Of a DNA stretch of 64,000 nucleotides, positions 1-8,272 are shown in pieces. Numbering within the stretch: position 1 is the first letter of the stretch; every line of letters starts with the position of its first letter. The DNA comes from Butyrivibrio proteoclasticus B316 (GTDB lineage Bacteria > Bacillota > Clostridia > Lachnospirales > Lachnospiraceae): the NCBI RefSeq assembly GCF_000145035.1, contig NC_014387.1, positions 2,470,001 to 2,534,000 on the forward strand. Direction: 5' to 3'. The position numbers and the translations under genes are program-made. Below the pieces are notes generated by a model that did no database searches, was not told the DNA's origin, and worked only from the letters and a program-made list of their open reading frames with translations.

Positions 1-90
1 AACAAATGCAGGTATCTGAGATTCTACATAGCTTAAGATAAGTGCAAGGGCTATCAAAACTCCATATATCGATACTTTCTTAGTGCTCAA
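1..90 (-). CDS. Gx transporter family protein, 5' part only (runs off window)
   Basis: Thirty codons are visible, starting at a TTG (90..88) seven bases after a strong AGGAGG ribosome binding site (about 99-104). The residues are a short polar start followed by a hydrophobic membrane segment (GVLIALALILSYVE). This start and the position directly after a NusG-II gene and an Rnf operon match the Gx transporter family (often named heptaprenyl diphosphate synthase component I) that accompanies rnf genes in Clostridia. The family link rests on context plus about 30 residues. The function is not established; a membrane transport role is the usual prediction. Confidence 0.6.
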   Translation of the reverse strand, partial: MSTKKVSIYGVLIALALILSYVESQIPAFV

Positions 91-119
91 CTCTCTCTCC
101 TCCTGCATTTATAAGCTTG

Positions 120-503
120 TCATGATACTGTGTCATACTCAGGCTCTATGGTTTTCTCATCCCTTATCTCTATTATGACTCTGTTGGGAAGACATATTAT
201 CGACTGACCAACATTGCTGATCCGCCCCATTCCCATGCAAAGATGGTCGGGACACGAAGCCTCTGACATGTAGGCTACACCATCCGCTATCACCAAAATG
301 TTGCGGCCACCATCGTATCCTTGGATTTCATACGTTCCATCATCCTCAATTGAATAGATGTCAGTCACAACTCCGTCAACGCTTACAACCACCTGTTTAC
401 CTTCATGCTTGGTAAAAAAAATGATCACTCCCACAACAGAGGTCATTATCAGCAAGAATATTATAAGTATAAGATCATTTTTTCCAAATATTTTTTTATT
501 CAA
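120..503 (-). CDS. NusG domain II-containing protein
   Basis: Small membrane-anchored protein with one transmembrane segment near the N end, then a soluble domain with the motif SCPDHLCMGMG and the ending IICLPNRVIIEI typical of the NusG-II family found beside Rnf operons. The two close cysteines could bind a metal or form a disulphide; the role is unknown. I chose the TTG at 503 because GAGGA lies seven bases upstream. An upstream in-frame ATG at 563 gives 20 more residues but has no ribosome binding site. It is followed after 29 bases by the Gx transporter gene, so the two are probably cotranscribed, possibly with rnf. Confidence 0.75.
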   Translation of the reverse strand: MNKKIFGKNDLILIIFLLIMTSVVGVIIFFTKHEGKQVVVSVDGVVTDIYSIEDDGTYEIQGYDGGRNILVIADGVAYMSEASCPDHLCMGMGRISNVGQSIICLPNRVIIEIRDEKTIEPEYDTVS

Positions 504-651
504 CAATTTTTCCTCGTCTGCGAGCAAGTAATGAAAAAAGAGATAGCGCGTGCCAGTTAGCATACGCTATCTCTCATAATACCACAAAAGCCAGTAAACT
601 AGCATCCTATAATTGTATCATCCAGTAAAAAACTGTAATGAACGTTACTAT

Positions 652-689
652 TCATCCTTATCAACAACAGCAATTCCATTAACCACATG
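652..689. repeat. 38-bp exact direct repeat of an internal rnfB segment
   Basis: Bases 652-689 are identical to 982-1019 inside rnfB (residues about 161-173, HVVNGIAVVDKDE), exactly 330 bp apart. The copy lies 10 bp beyond the rnfB stop. The flanking bases differ on both sides. The copy keeps the reading phase of the peptide but hits a TAG directly after it. Confidence 0.95.
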
Positions 690-698
690 AGTTCATTG

Positions 699-1499
699 TC
701 ATACTGCCTGTATTGCTTTCTTAGGACACTTTGATACGCAGGTTCCACAATGTGTGCACTTTTCCTGATCTATTGATGCCACATTATTCTCAACTGTTAT
801 CGCACCGGCAGGGCAATTCTTTTCACAGATATGGCAGGCAATGCAGCCAACCTTACAATATCCGTTAACAAGTTTACCCATATCCTGAGATTTACAGGCA
901 ACTGACTCCTGTGCGTCGTAAGGAATAAGGTCTATAAGGTGACGAGGACAGATGTCTATACACTTTCCGCATGCCTTACACTCATCCTTATCAACAACAG
1001 CAATTCCATTAACCACATGTATTGCATCAAACTGACAAACAGAAACGCAGCTTCCGCCGCCAAGGCATCCATATGAACAGGTCTTAGAACCGGCTCCGGG
1101 AGCCTGCATCTGAAGTCTACAGTCAGCTACACCATTGTACTCGTATTGCTGCTGCGCATTTTCACAGTCGCCGCCACAGTGAACAAAGGCAACCATTCTC
1201 TTGGAATCAGAGGCTTCTACGCCCATTATTTCTGAAATAGTTGCAGCAACAGGAGCTCCACCTACAGGGCACTGGTTAACTGCCGCTTCACCCTTTGCTA
1301 TTGCCGCTGCACAACCTGAACATCCGGGATATCCGCAGCCACCGCAGTTATTTCCGGGAAGAGCTTCCAGGATCGCTGCTTCTTTTTCATCTACATCAAC
1401 ATGCAACTTCATGTCTGCTATGCCAAGGATTATTCCAATTACAATTACAATTCCGACACCAGCAACGACACAGGTTGCTATAAGTATTCCACTAATCAT
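699..1499 (-). CDS. rnfB: Rnf electron transport complex subunit B
   Basis: Ferredoxin-accepting subunit of the Na+/H+-pumping ferredoxin:NAD+ oxidoreductase. Visible in order: an N-terminal membrane helix (about 3-28), the Fe-S motif NCGGCGYPGC (51-60) with a further Cys near 77, and then a run of ferredoxin-type CxxCxxCxxxCP motifs from about 140 to the end, including CKACGKCIDICP and CTHCGTCVSKCP. The length of 266 residues suits clostridial RnfB with extra clusters. It is the last rnf gene of the operon, 66 bp after rnfA. A 38-bp stretch of this gene is repeated just after the stop. Confidence 0.96.
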   Translation of the reverse strand: MISGILIATCVVAGVGIVIVIGIILGIADMKLHVDVDEKEAAILEALPGNNCGGCGYPGCSGCAAAIAKGEAAVNQCPVGGAPVAATISEIMGVEASDSKRMVAFVHCGGDCENAQQQYEYNGVADCRLQMQAPGAGSKTCSYGCLGGGSCVSVCQFDAIHVVNGIAVVDKDECKACGKCIDICPRHLIDLIPYDAQESVACKSQDMGKLVNGYCKVGCIACHICEKNCPAGAITVENNVASIDQEKCTHCGTCVSKCPKKAIQAV

Positions 1500-1565
1500 T
1501 ATCCTATCTCCTTGTAATTTGTTACACGATATATGGATAACACTTTTTATCCCTATACCTATAAC

Positions 1566-2156
1566 TTATTTGAGTGCCGAAAATCCTGTAAATGCTATAG
1601 CCATGAGCCCTGAGGTAAGAAGTACGAGCGGCATTCCCTTAAATGGAGCAGGGATATCGTTATACTGCATCTTCTCTCTGAGTCCTGCCAGAATAACTAT
1701 AGCAATTGTAAATCCAACAGCTGTAGCGAAGCCGCAAACCACGCTCTGAAGAATAGTATATCCATCTGTAACGTTGTTGAGCGCAACACCAAGAACTGCG
1801 CAGTTTGTTGTGATAAGAGGAAGATATACACCAAGCGCCTGATAAAGGGATACGATGTATTTCTTGAGGATCATCTCAACAAACTGAACCAGCATAGCTA
1901 TTACAAGGATGAAAACAATAGTCTTAAGATATGAAAGATCCAGTGGGTTTAAAATAAACTTATAAATTATGCTACATACAAGTGAAGCCAGCGTAATAAC
2001 AAATATACAGGCGCCGCCCATACCAAGGGCTGTATCAGTCTTCTTGGAAACACCAAGGAAAGGACATAAGCCCAGGAACTGGCTCAGTACAACGTTGTTA
2101 ACAAGTGAAGCTGATATCATAAGCCCTACTAAACTTAAAATTGTTTCCATGATCAT
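1566..2156 (-). CDS. rnfA: Rnf complex subunit A
   Basis: Integral membrane subunit of the Rnf complex, homologous to RnfE and to Nqr D/E. It has six predicted hydrophobic segments and the conserved start NNVVLSQFLGLCPFLGVS, in which the cysteine belongs to the pair that holds a membrane Fe-S centre with RnfE. Its ATG overlaps the rnfE stop as ATGA (2153-2156). A second ATG two codons in (2150) sits at better spacing from GGAGG, so the true start could be either. The 196-residue length is normal for the family. Confidence 0.96.
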   Translation of the reverse strand: MIMETILSLVGLMISASLVNNVVLSQFLGLCPFLGVSKKTDTALGMGGACIFVITLASLVCSIIYKFILNPLDLSYLKTIVFILVIAMLVQFVEMILKKYIVSLYQALGVYLPLITTNCAVLGVALNNVTDGYTILQSVVCGFATAVGFTIAIVILAGLREKMQYNDIPAPFKGMPLVLLTSGLMAIAFTGFSALK

Positions 2157-2932
2157 TCAGCCTCCTTTCCCGCTTTTTCTGCCATTATTTTATCTGCTGC
2201 AGCTTCTTCTGCAGATGAACAGCATCCTTCTCCAAACTTGGAAGTATCTTTACCTTTCTTTTCCATATTGGACTTAATCTTGTTCATGATTGCAATAAGA
2301 AAAGCAAGAACAAAGAACGCACCGGCCTGCTGAATAAATATGCTGATTGGCTGATACCCTGAAAGGAAGTCACCTACAGGTCCGGGTACAACAGTTCCTT
2401 CACCAAGGATCTGCACATCAAATGCTGTTCCTGCACCTATAAATTCACGGATAAGACCGATAACTGTAATAGCGCAGGTAAAACCAATTCCCATTCCTAT
2501 TCCGTCAAAGAATGAAGGGATAATGCCGTGCTTACTTGCATAGGCTTCAGCTCTTCCAAAGATGATACAGTTAACAACAATAAGAGGAATGTAAACGCCA
2601 AGCGCTTTATTAAGTGTTGGCACATACGCCTTCATAAGAAGTTCAACGAGTGTAACGAAAGATGCGATTACAACGATGAATGACGGAATTCTGACAGTCG
2701 AAGGAATCGTCTTACGAAGAGCTGAAATAACCGCATTACTGAGTGCCAGAACAAATGTGGTTGCAAGTCCCATTCCAAGTCCGTTTATGGCAGATGATGT
2801 AACCGCAAGAGTCGGGCACATACCGATCATAAGTACAAGGGTTGGGTTTTCTACAACAAGTCCGTTAAAAAAACGTTCTGCAGGAGTATCCTGTTTGAAG
2901 CCCAAAGCGCCTTTTTTTGCCTGTGTGCTCAT
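2153..2932 (-). CDS. rnfE: Rnf complex subunit E
   Basis: Membrane subunit paralogous to RnfA. The conserved region NPTLVLMIGMCPTLAVTSSAINGLGMG (about 29-55) contains the conserved Cys that pairs with the one in RnfA. Several hydrophobic helices follow. The C terminus has a charged cytoplasmic tail of about 40 residues with a CC pair and Lys/Glu/Ala-rich sequence that short RnfE proteins lack. The start ATG is one base after the rnfG stop region, with a good ribosome binding site (AGGAGG), so translation is probably coupled. Confidence 0.95.
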   Translation of the reverse strand: MSTQAKKGALGFKQDTPAERFFNGLVVENPTLVLMIGMCPTLAVTSSAINGLGMGLATTFVLALSNAVISALRKTIPSTVRIPSFIVVIASFVTLVELLMKAYVPTLNKALGVYIPLIVVNCIIFGRAEAYASKHGIIPSFFDGIGMGIGFTCAITVIGLIREFIGAGTAFDVQILGEGTVVPGPVGDFLSGYQPISIFIQQAGAFFVLAFLIAIMNKIKSNMEKKGKDTSKFGEGCCSSAEEAAADKIMAEKAGKEAE

Positions 2933-2933
2933 A

Positions 2934-3542
2934 TCAGTTTCCTCCTTTCAATGCTTTTTCAAAATATGAAACTGCGCCATTAACGCCTTCTGTAACTGCT
3001 CTGGAGGTAATGGTCGCGCCGGAAATAGCTTCAATCTGAGTAGCCTCATCAGATAGCTGTCCGTTTTTTACAACTGCAAAGGTTGTCGCTGCCTTGTCAG
3101 CAAACTGCGGAGTGATTACCTTGTCAGCATTCATTCCAAGTCCCGGAGTCTCAGCAATTGAAATAATTGAAATACCATTTATATTACCTTCATTAGTAAT
3201 ACCAACAGTATATTCAATGAAATCACCATATCCCTTGGACTTCACCTGAATAACGTAGCCAGCTGCAGCTCCGCTTTCATCAACAGCTTTTTTTACACTC
3301 TCAATTGTTACTCCACCTCGCTCAGAACTAACCATCTCAGCGGCTGACGCATCAAGCTCTACGTCCTCGAAGGTCTTAGCGGTTGCAAATACAGACTGGT
3401 TAGCCTTGTCCTGCGCAAGCTTGTCCTGATAAGCTATTGGATCCTTGGTAACCTGATAAACCAGGCCCAGAAGAACACCTGCCACAAGCGTTATTGCAAA
3501 AAGAATTAGGGCGTTTTTAATCATGCTCTTTGTATCGTTCAT
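2934..3542 (-). CDS. rnfG: Rnf complex subunit G (FMN-binding)
   Basis: Periplasm-facing flavoprotein subunit. One N-terminal transmembrane helix (about 9-30) is followed by an FMN-binding domain. The motif SGATITS near residues 174-180 is the site at which FMN is attached to a threonine through phosphate in RnfG/NqrC proteins. GLGMNADKV, a typical motif of the fold, comes earlier. The ATG overlaps the rnfD stop by four bases, so it is coupled to rnfD. Confidence 0.95.
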   Translation of the reverse strand: MNDTKSMIKNALILFAITLVAGVLLGLVYQVTKDPIAYQDKLAQDKANQSVFATAKTFEDVELDASAAEMVSSERGGVTIESVKKAVDESGAAAGYVIQVKSKGYGDFIEYTVGITNEGNINGISIISIAETPGLGMNADKVITPQFADKAATTFAVVKNGQLSDEATQIEAISGATITSRAVTEGVNGAVSYFEKALKGGN

Positions 3543-4489
3543 GCTTTTTTCGCCTCCTTCTTAGCAGATTTCTTAATTCCAAAGGCTCTTGGAATAGTAA
3601 ACTTCTCGATAAGAGGAACCAGAAGGTTCGTGATCACAATTGCATATGAAACTCCCTCTGCATTTGCTCCGAAGATTCTGAAAATTCCTGTCAGGATACC
3701 AAGAAACAGGCCGTAAATTACTCTTCCTTTAGGAGTGATAGGACATGTAACGTAGTCTGTTGCCATAAAGAAAGCACCAAGCATAAGTCCGCCGCCTGCA
3801 AGCTGAGCTGAAATATATGACCAGTTAAATCCGTATCCGCCAAAGAAAGCTACGAATAATGCAAAAGAAATAATGTATGTGAACGGTATCACATAATCAA
3901 TAATTCCAAGTGCGAACAGAATGATCGCTCCTATTGCAATACAGAGCATTGATGTCTCACCGATAGTACCAGCTGTTCTACCAATGAGCATATCCATGAC
4001 ATTGACCTCAACACCATTTTTGAGATTGGCAAGAGGTGTTGCTCCTGTATAAGTATCTGTCACAAAGTTTGTCATAATAGCCGGAAACGAGATCATAAGG
4101 AAGCATCTTCCGCCAAGGGCAGGGTTCATAAAGTTCTGTCCCAGTCCGCCAAAGAGCTGCTTAACCATTATGATTGCAAAGATGCCGCCTAGTACAGGAA
4201 TCCACCACGGCACTGTGGATGGCAGGTTCATTCCCAGTAAAAGACCTGTCACAACTGCGGAGAAATCTCCGACAGTTACAGGCTTACCAAGCGCTTTCTC
4301 ATAAATAAATTCAGAAAGCACGCAGGAAGCCACTGATAATAAAAGAATAATCAGTGCATCTAATCCAAAGTTGTAGATACCAAAACCAGCAGCAGGAAGT
4401 AAAGCGATTACTACCCACATCATGATATTAGATGTTGTGGTCCTGGATCTGACATGTGGATTGGATGACACTCTTCTAAGATCGCTCAT
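3539..4489 (-). CDS. rnfD: Rnf complex subunit D
   Basis: Large membrane subunit related to NqrB, with about nine or ten hydrophobic segments. The motif TGATPLANL (148-156) gives the threonine (about 151) that carries covalent FMN in this family, and NFMNPALGGRCF (119-130) is a typical conserved loop. The length of 316 residues is normal. It lies 18 bp after rnfC and overlaps rnfG by four bases. Confidence 0.95.
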   Translation of the reverse strand: MSDLRRVSSNPHVRSRTTTSNIMMWVVIALLPAAGFGIYNFGLDALIILLLSVASCVLSEFIYEKALGKPVTVGDFSAVVTGLLLGMNLPSTVPWWIPVLGGIFAIIMVKQLFGGLGQNFMNPALGGRCFLMISFPAIMTNFVTDTYTGATPLANLKNGVEVNVMDMLIGRTAGTIGETSMLCIAIGAIILFALGIIDYVIPFTYIISFALFVAFFGGYGFNWSYISAQLAGGGLMLGAFFMATDYVTCPITPKGRVIYGLFLGILTGIFRIFGANAEGVSYAIVITNLLVPLIEKFTIPRAFGIKKSAKKEAKKA

Positions 4490-4507
4490 CTTATCTTAAT
4501 CCTCCCC

Positions 4508-5824
4508 TCACTTTTTCCGCTTGCCGAGCTGAATCTTTCTCATGCCCTTGATCAACTGAGTCAGCTGACGTCTGGCAGGACAGATATAGCTACAGCATCC
4601 GCACTCACAACATTCCATTCCATACATATCAAGGAAAGTCTTCTCATCATTGTGTTCTACAGCATCTGCAAGATTCTTGGGCACAAGACGTTCAGGGCAA
4701 ACCTCTATACATCTTGCGCAGTTAATGCAGGCGCTAGGCTCCATCTCGGAAACAGCGTCCTTGGAAAATGCTGTAATAGCAGAAGCAGTCTTTGTAGTAG
4801 GAACATCAAGATCAAAGATGGCAAAGCCCATCATAGGACCGCCGGAAATGACCTTGGCAGGCTCAGTAACAAAGCCCCCTGCTTCCTCTATGAGTTCTTT
4901 ATAGTTAGTACCGATCCTTACCTTGTAGTTTCTCGGATCAGCTATGCAATCACCGGTAATAGTGACAATTCTCTCCATGAGAGGACGGCCTTCTTTAACA
5001 GCTCTGCAAACAGCGCAAAGAGTATCAACGTTGTCAACGATACATCCGGCATCAGCAGGAAGCATTGATGAATTAATTTCTCTGCCTGTGCAGGCATAGA
5101 TCAGCATTCTCTCAGCCCCCTCAGGATACTTGGTCTTGACAGCCTTGACACTAATCTTATCCTCGTTACGTGTAAGCTCTCTGAACTTGGCAATGCAATC
5201 AGGCTTATTGTCCTCGATTGCAAGAATTCCGCGCGCATTTGGGAAAATGCTCACAGCAATTTTAAGACCCTCAAGCAAAAGCTCAGGTTCTTCAATCATT
5301 CGTCTATAGTCAGAAGTAAGATAGGGCTCACATTCTGAACAGTTGGCGATGACATAATCAATCTTGTCAGGCTCTTTAGGCGCAAACTTAACAGCGGTTG
5401 GGAATCCGGCACCACCCATACCTACTACTCCAGCCTCTCGCACAGCAGCGATCTTGTCTTCCGGAGTCATTTCTTCGTAAGGCTTGGCAGGTTTAAACTC
5501 AACCTCTTCATATTGACCATCATTTTCAACAATGATGCTGTCACACATTGCTCCTGTAGTAAGACGACGTTTTTCAATTGCTTTAACTGTTCCGGATACT
5601 GTAGCAAAGATATTTGCAGAAACAAATCCACCTGCTTCCGCGATCTTTTGACCGGTAAGAACGTGATCACCAACTGCCACTATTGGCTTGGCTGGCGCTC
5701 CGATGTGCTGAGACAGAGGATACACAAGGTCCCCTTTAGGCAGCACAGATTTGATGGGCTTGTCCTTAGACAATTCCTTGCCTTCATATGGATGGATTCC
5801 GCCCGTAAACGTACCTCTAGCCAT
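4508..5824 (-). CDS. rnfC: Rnf complex subunit C
   Basis: NADH-side peripheral subunit and first gene of the operon. An N-terminal RnfC barrel-sandwich domain (about 1-110) is followed by the nucleotide/FMN region with VGMGGAGFPTAVK (134-146), an SLBB-like segment and two 4Fe-4S motifs: CINCARCIEVCP (366-377) and CCECGCCSYICP (about 405-416). The 438-residue length is typical of Clostridia. The start at 5824 follows a GGTAGG-like ribosome binding site. A sigma-A-like promoter lies at 5890-5918. Confidence 0.96.
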   Translation of the reverse strand: MARGTFTGGIHPYEGKELSKDKPIKSVLPKGDLVYPLSQHIGAPAKPIVAVGDHVLTGQKIAEAGGFVSANIFATVSGTVKAIEKRRLTTGAMCDSIIVENDGQYEEVEFKPAKPYEEMTPEDKIAAVREAGVVGMGGAGFPTAVKFAPKEPDKIDYVIANCSECEPYLTSDYRRMIEEPELLLEGLKIAVSIFPNARGILAIEDNKPDCIAKFRELTRNEDKISVKAVKTKYPEGAERMLIYACTGREINSSMLPADAGCIVDNVDTLCAVCRAVKEGRPLMERIVTITGDCIADPRNYKVRIGTNYKELIEEAGGFVTEPAKVISGGPMMGFAIFDLDVPTTKTASAITAFSKDAVSEMEPSACINCARCIEVCPERLVPKNLADAVEHNDEKTFLDMYGMECCECGCCSYICPARRQLTQLIKGMRKIQLGKRKK

Positions 5825-5889
5825 TTCCTACCCTTCTTTCGATTTTTTTTGAGAAATCCCGAAAAAGAATTCTCGGAAAGATTTTCCCC

Positions 5890-5918
5890 AACATAATAAG
5901 TATATCTATTTTTGTCAG
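5890..5918 (-). promoter_or_regulatory. Predicted sigma-A promoter of the rnf operon
   Basis: On the minus strand CTGACA (5918..5913), a 17-base spacer and TATGTT (5895..5890) lie about 65 bp upstream of rnfC. The -35 matches consensus at 5 of 6 positions and the -10 at 4 of 6. Confidence 0.5.
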
Positions 5919-6057
5919 AAAATGCCATATATCTATCATATATTTGTATATTAATATCCATAAAAAAGATAACAATTATCAGTTTATTTATAAAGATTAT
6001 TTTTATCGTCAATGATATAATGGATTTGTTATTATTTTTCCGAAGGTGGACACGAAC

Positions 6058-7242
6058 ATGATAAGAACAAGCGAAGAATTCTCTCTGCCAGAAAATGATA
6101 TAGCAAATTCTTTGGACCGGCTGCTTGGCCACGCTCTTGATAAGATTCTTTTTATCGACATAGAAACAACAGGATTATCTCCTAAAACTTCCGAAGCATA
6201 TCTTATAGGTGTCTCCTATTATCAGGGACATACCTGGCATATTGTTCAGCTGATGGCTGAAACTCCCGAGCATGAAAAAGAGATGCTGACAAACTTTAAG
6301 ACCTTGCTAAGGGACTTTAAATTACTGGTTCATTTTAACGGAAATCGTTTCGATATCCCATATCTTCAGGGTAGGTTTGCTCACTACGAACTGGGCGATC
6401 CTTTTGAAGGAATAGACTCTTTTGACCTGTATAAAAAAATATCTCCTTACAAACTCATCCTGGGACTTCCTGATTGTAAGCAAAAAACAATCGAGCTGTA
6501 CCTTGGAATTGACAGGGAAGATAAATACGATGGCGGCAAGCTTATTCCCGTATACAGGGAATTTGTTGAAAGCAAGTCTCCCGAAGCTCTAAAGCTCCTT
6601 CTTTTACATAATTTTGAAGATGTTAAGGGGATGTTCGGGCTTCTCCCCATGATGAGATACCTCGAATTCTTTAACCTGTTTCAGAATATGCCCAAGGTAT
6701 CCATCAGAACAGATGAGCCCATAGACGACAACGCCTACGACTATGAACTCCCGGTCAGAGCCAGGAAGGTTCAGGCAAACTACTACAAGGATATTGACGG
6801 GACTCAGAAGCAGGAAGTGTTCATGAAGCTTTCGCTTCCTTTTGAGCTTCCATCTTCTCTTAGTGGAAATCTCGATAACTGCTATTTTAAGATCATCGGA
6901 AAAGAGGCAACTCTCAGAGTTCCGCTCTATGATACCGAATTAAAATACTACTACTCAAACTACAAAGATTATTATTATCTTCCAAAAGAAGATATGGCTA
7001 TCCACAAGTCAATCGCAGAATTTGTCGACAAGGCTTTCAGAGAAAAAGCAACTCCGGAAAACTGCTACACAAAAAAGTCAGGTCAGTATCTCCTTGAATG
7101 GGATCTTGTCTTTGCCCCCTTCTTCAAAGAGGACTACAAGGACAAACGCTTCTTCTTTGACCTGAACGACAACATGAAAAAGAGTCGCTTCGCCATGAGC
7201 CTCTACGCATCCCACGTGATCGCACACATCCTCGAAGGATAA
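6058..7242 (+). CDS. Ribonuclease H-like (YprB-type) exonuclease domain protein
   Basis: Predicted DEDD-type 3'-5' exonuclease of the YprB ribonuclease H-like family. The first acidic motif is FIDIETTGLSP (Asp34, Glu36). HFNGNRFDIPYL (about 92-103) is the second, and HNFEDVKGM near 185 gives the later acidic residue. The C-terminal 170 residues have no motif I recognise. I start at the ATG at 6058 because AAGGTGG lies eight bases before it; a GTG at 6046 is in frame but lies inside that ribosome binding site. It is transcribed divergently from rnf. The nucleic-acid substrate is unknown. Confidence 0.8.
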   Translation: MIRTSEEFSLPENDIANSLDRLLGHALDKILFIDIETTGLSPKTSEAYLIGVSYYQGHTWHIVQLMAETPEHEKEMLTNFKTLLRDFKLLVHFNGNRFDIPYLQGRFAHYELGDPFEGIDSFDLYKKISPYKLILGLPDCKQKTIELYLGIDREDKYDGGKLIPVYREFVESKSPEALKLLLLHNFEDVKGMFGLLPMMRYLEFFNLFQNMPKVSIRTDEPIDDNAYDYELPVRARKVQANYYKDIDGTQKQEVFMKLSLPFELPSSLSGNLDNCYFKIIGKEATLRVPLYDTELKYYYSNYKDYYYLPKEDMAIHKSIAEFVDKAFREKATPENCYTKKSGQYLLEWDLVFAPFFKEDYKDKRFFFDLNDNMKKSRFAMSLYASHVIAHILEG

Positions 7243-7290
7243 CCGGCAGCTTTGAGCCGTAGAATTCTTAAGTTCCATCCAGGAGGCGAC

Positions 7291-7331
7291 AAAAAAATTC
7301 CCGTTTCCTCCTTGGCCGGAGGAAACGGGAA
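7291..7331 (-). terminator. Rho-independent terminator after cheR
   Basis: A perfect 14-bp stem (7298-7311 with 7318-7331) with a 6-base loop is followed on the minus strand by seven T. It ends the cheR transcript. The other side has no T-run, so it seems one-directional although the genes converge. Confidence 0.9.
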
Positions 7332-7345
7332 GAAATGATTAACGT

Positions 7346-8131
7346 TTAGCCCTTTGGTTTTTCGTAGTAGAAGGAGTTCTTGCGGACAAAGCCGATATCC
7401 TTGTAGTTTACAATCTGCTCTGTACTTCCGATAAAAAGGATTCCTCCCGGAACAAGGTTTGCATAATACTTTCTGAAGATCTCGTCCTTGGCTTCCTCTG
7501 TAAAGTAGATCAGAACGTTTCTGCATACGATAAGGTGGCAATCCTTGGGATATGGATCTCTCAAAAGATCTGCCTGTTTGAAGGTTACACGGGATGTAAT
7601 CTCGCTTGAAACCTTCATTCTGCCATCTTCTGTCTCTGTGAAGTATTTCTTTTTAAACTCATCAGGAGTATTTGCTATCTCTTTTTTATCGTAAATAGCC
7701 GCCTTAGCCTTGGCAAGAACTACTGCATCAAGGTCTGTAGCGTATACATTGATCTGATTAAGAGGCATATGCTTACTGAGCATCATTACAATGGTATAAG
7801 GCTCATCACCGGTAGAGCAGGCTGCACTCCAGATTTTGAGGTTCTTGCCGAATTTACCCATCAGCTCAGGAACCATCTCTTTATCCATAAGATTCCACTG
7901 ATCCATATTTCTGAAAAACTCAGATACATTGATAGTCAGATATGTTACAAAAGAGTCCAGAGCCTCTCTGTCCTTTTTTATAAGAGCAAGGAATCCGTCA
8001 TAACCCTTAACCTCATATTTTCCGATAAGGGTATCAATTCTTCTCTTCATCTGTTTCTCTTTGTATGCATTCAGGTCTATCTTGGTCAGATCATAGACAC
8101 CTTTTTTAAACCACTCGTAATCATATTCCAT
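7346..8131 (-). CDS. cheR: Protein-glutamate O-methyltransferase CheR
   Basis: S-adenosylmethionine-dependent methyltransferase that methylates glutamates of chemoreceptors. The N-terminal helical CheR domain (about 1-75) contains TYLTINVSEFFRN. The catalytic domain has the SAM motif IWSAACSTGDEPYT (about 100-113) and HLIVCRNVLIYF (about 200-211). The length of 261 residues is normal. Its strong ribosome binding site (AGGAGGG) lies about 12 bases before the ATG. No receptor or CheB gene is next to it; the neighbour is a FapA-like protein on the same strand. Confidence 0.95.
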   Translation of the reverse strand: MEYDYEWFKKGVYDLTKIDLNAYKEKQMKRRIDTLIGKYEVKGYDGFLALIKKDREALDSFVTYLTINVSEFFRNMDQWNLMDKEMVPELMGKFGKNLKIWSAACSTGDEPYTIVMMLSKHMPLNQINVYATDLDAVVLAKAKAAIYDKKEIANTPDEFKKKYFTETEDGRMKVSSEITSRVTFKQADLLRDPYPKDCHLIVCRNVLIYFTEEAKDEIFRKYYANLVPGGILFIGSTEQIVNYKDIGFVRKNSFYYEKPKG

Positions 8132-8272
8132 GTAAGTTCTTCCCTCCTATCATGTAATGAGCTGTGAATAACGCCTAAAAAACGGCGCATATACCACACT
8201 TCTATTGTAATTGAGAGGAAATTATATGTAAAATTAAATAATTATAAATAATATTTCGTTTAGTCTTAATTA

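Noticed and set aside
652..1019. Template/variable repeat pair of a diversity-generating retroelement
   Set aside because: The two copies are identical without adenine-specific changes, only 38 bp long, and no reverse transcriptase is present.
5680..6132. 150-codon minus-strand frame upstream of rnfC
   Set aside because: It overlaps the rnfC start and the divergent promoter region out of frame; no family likeness.
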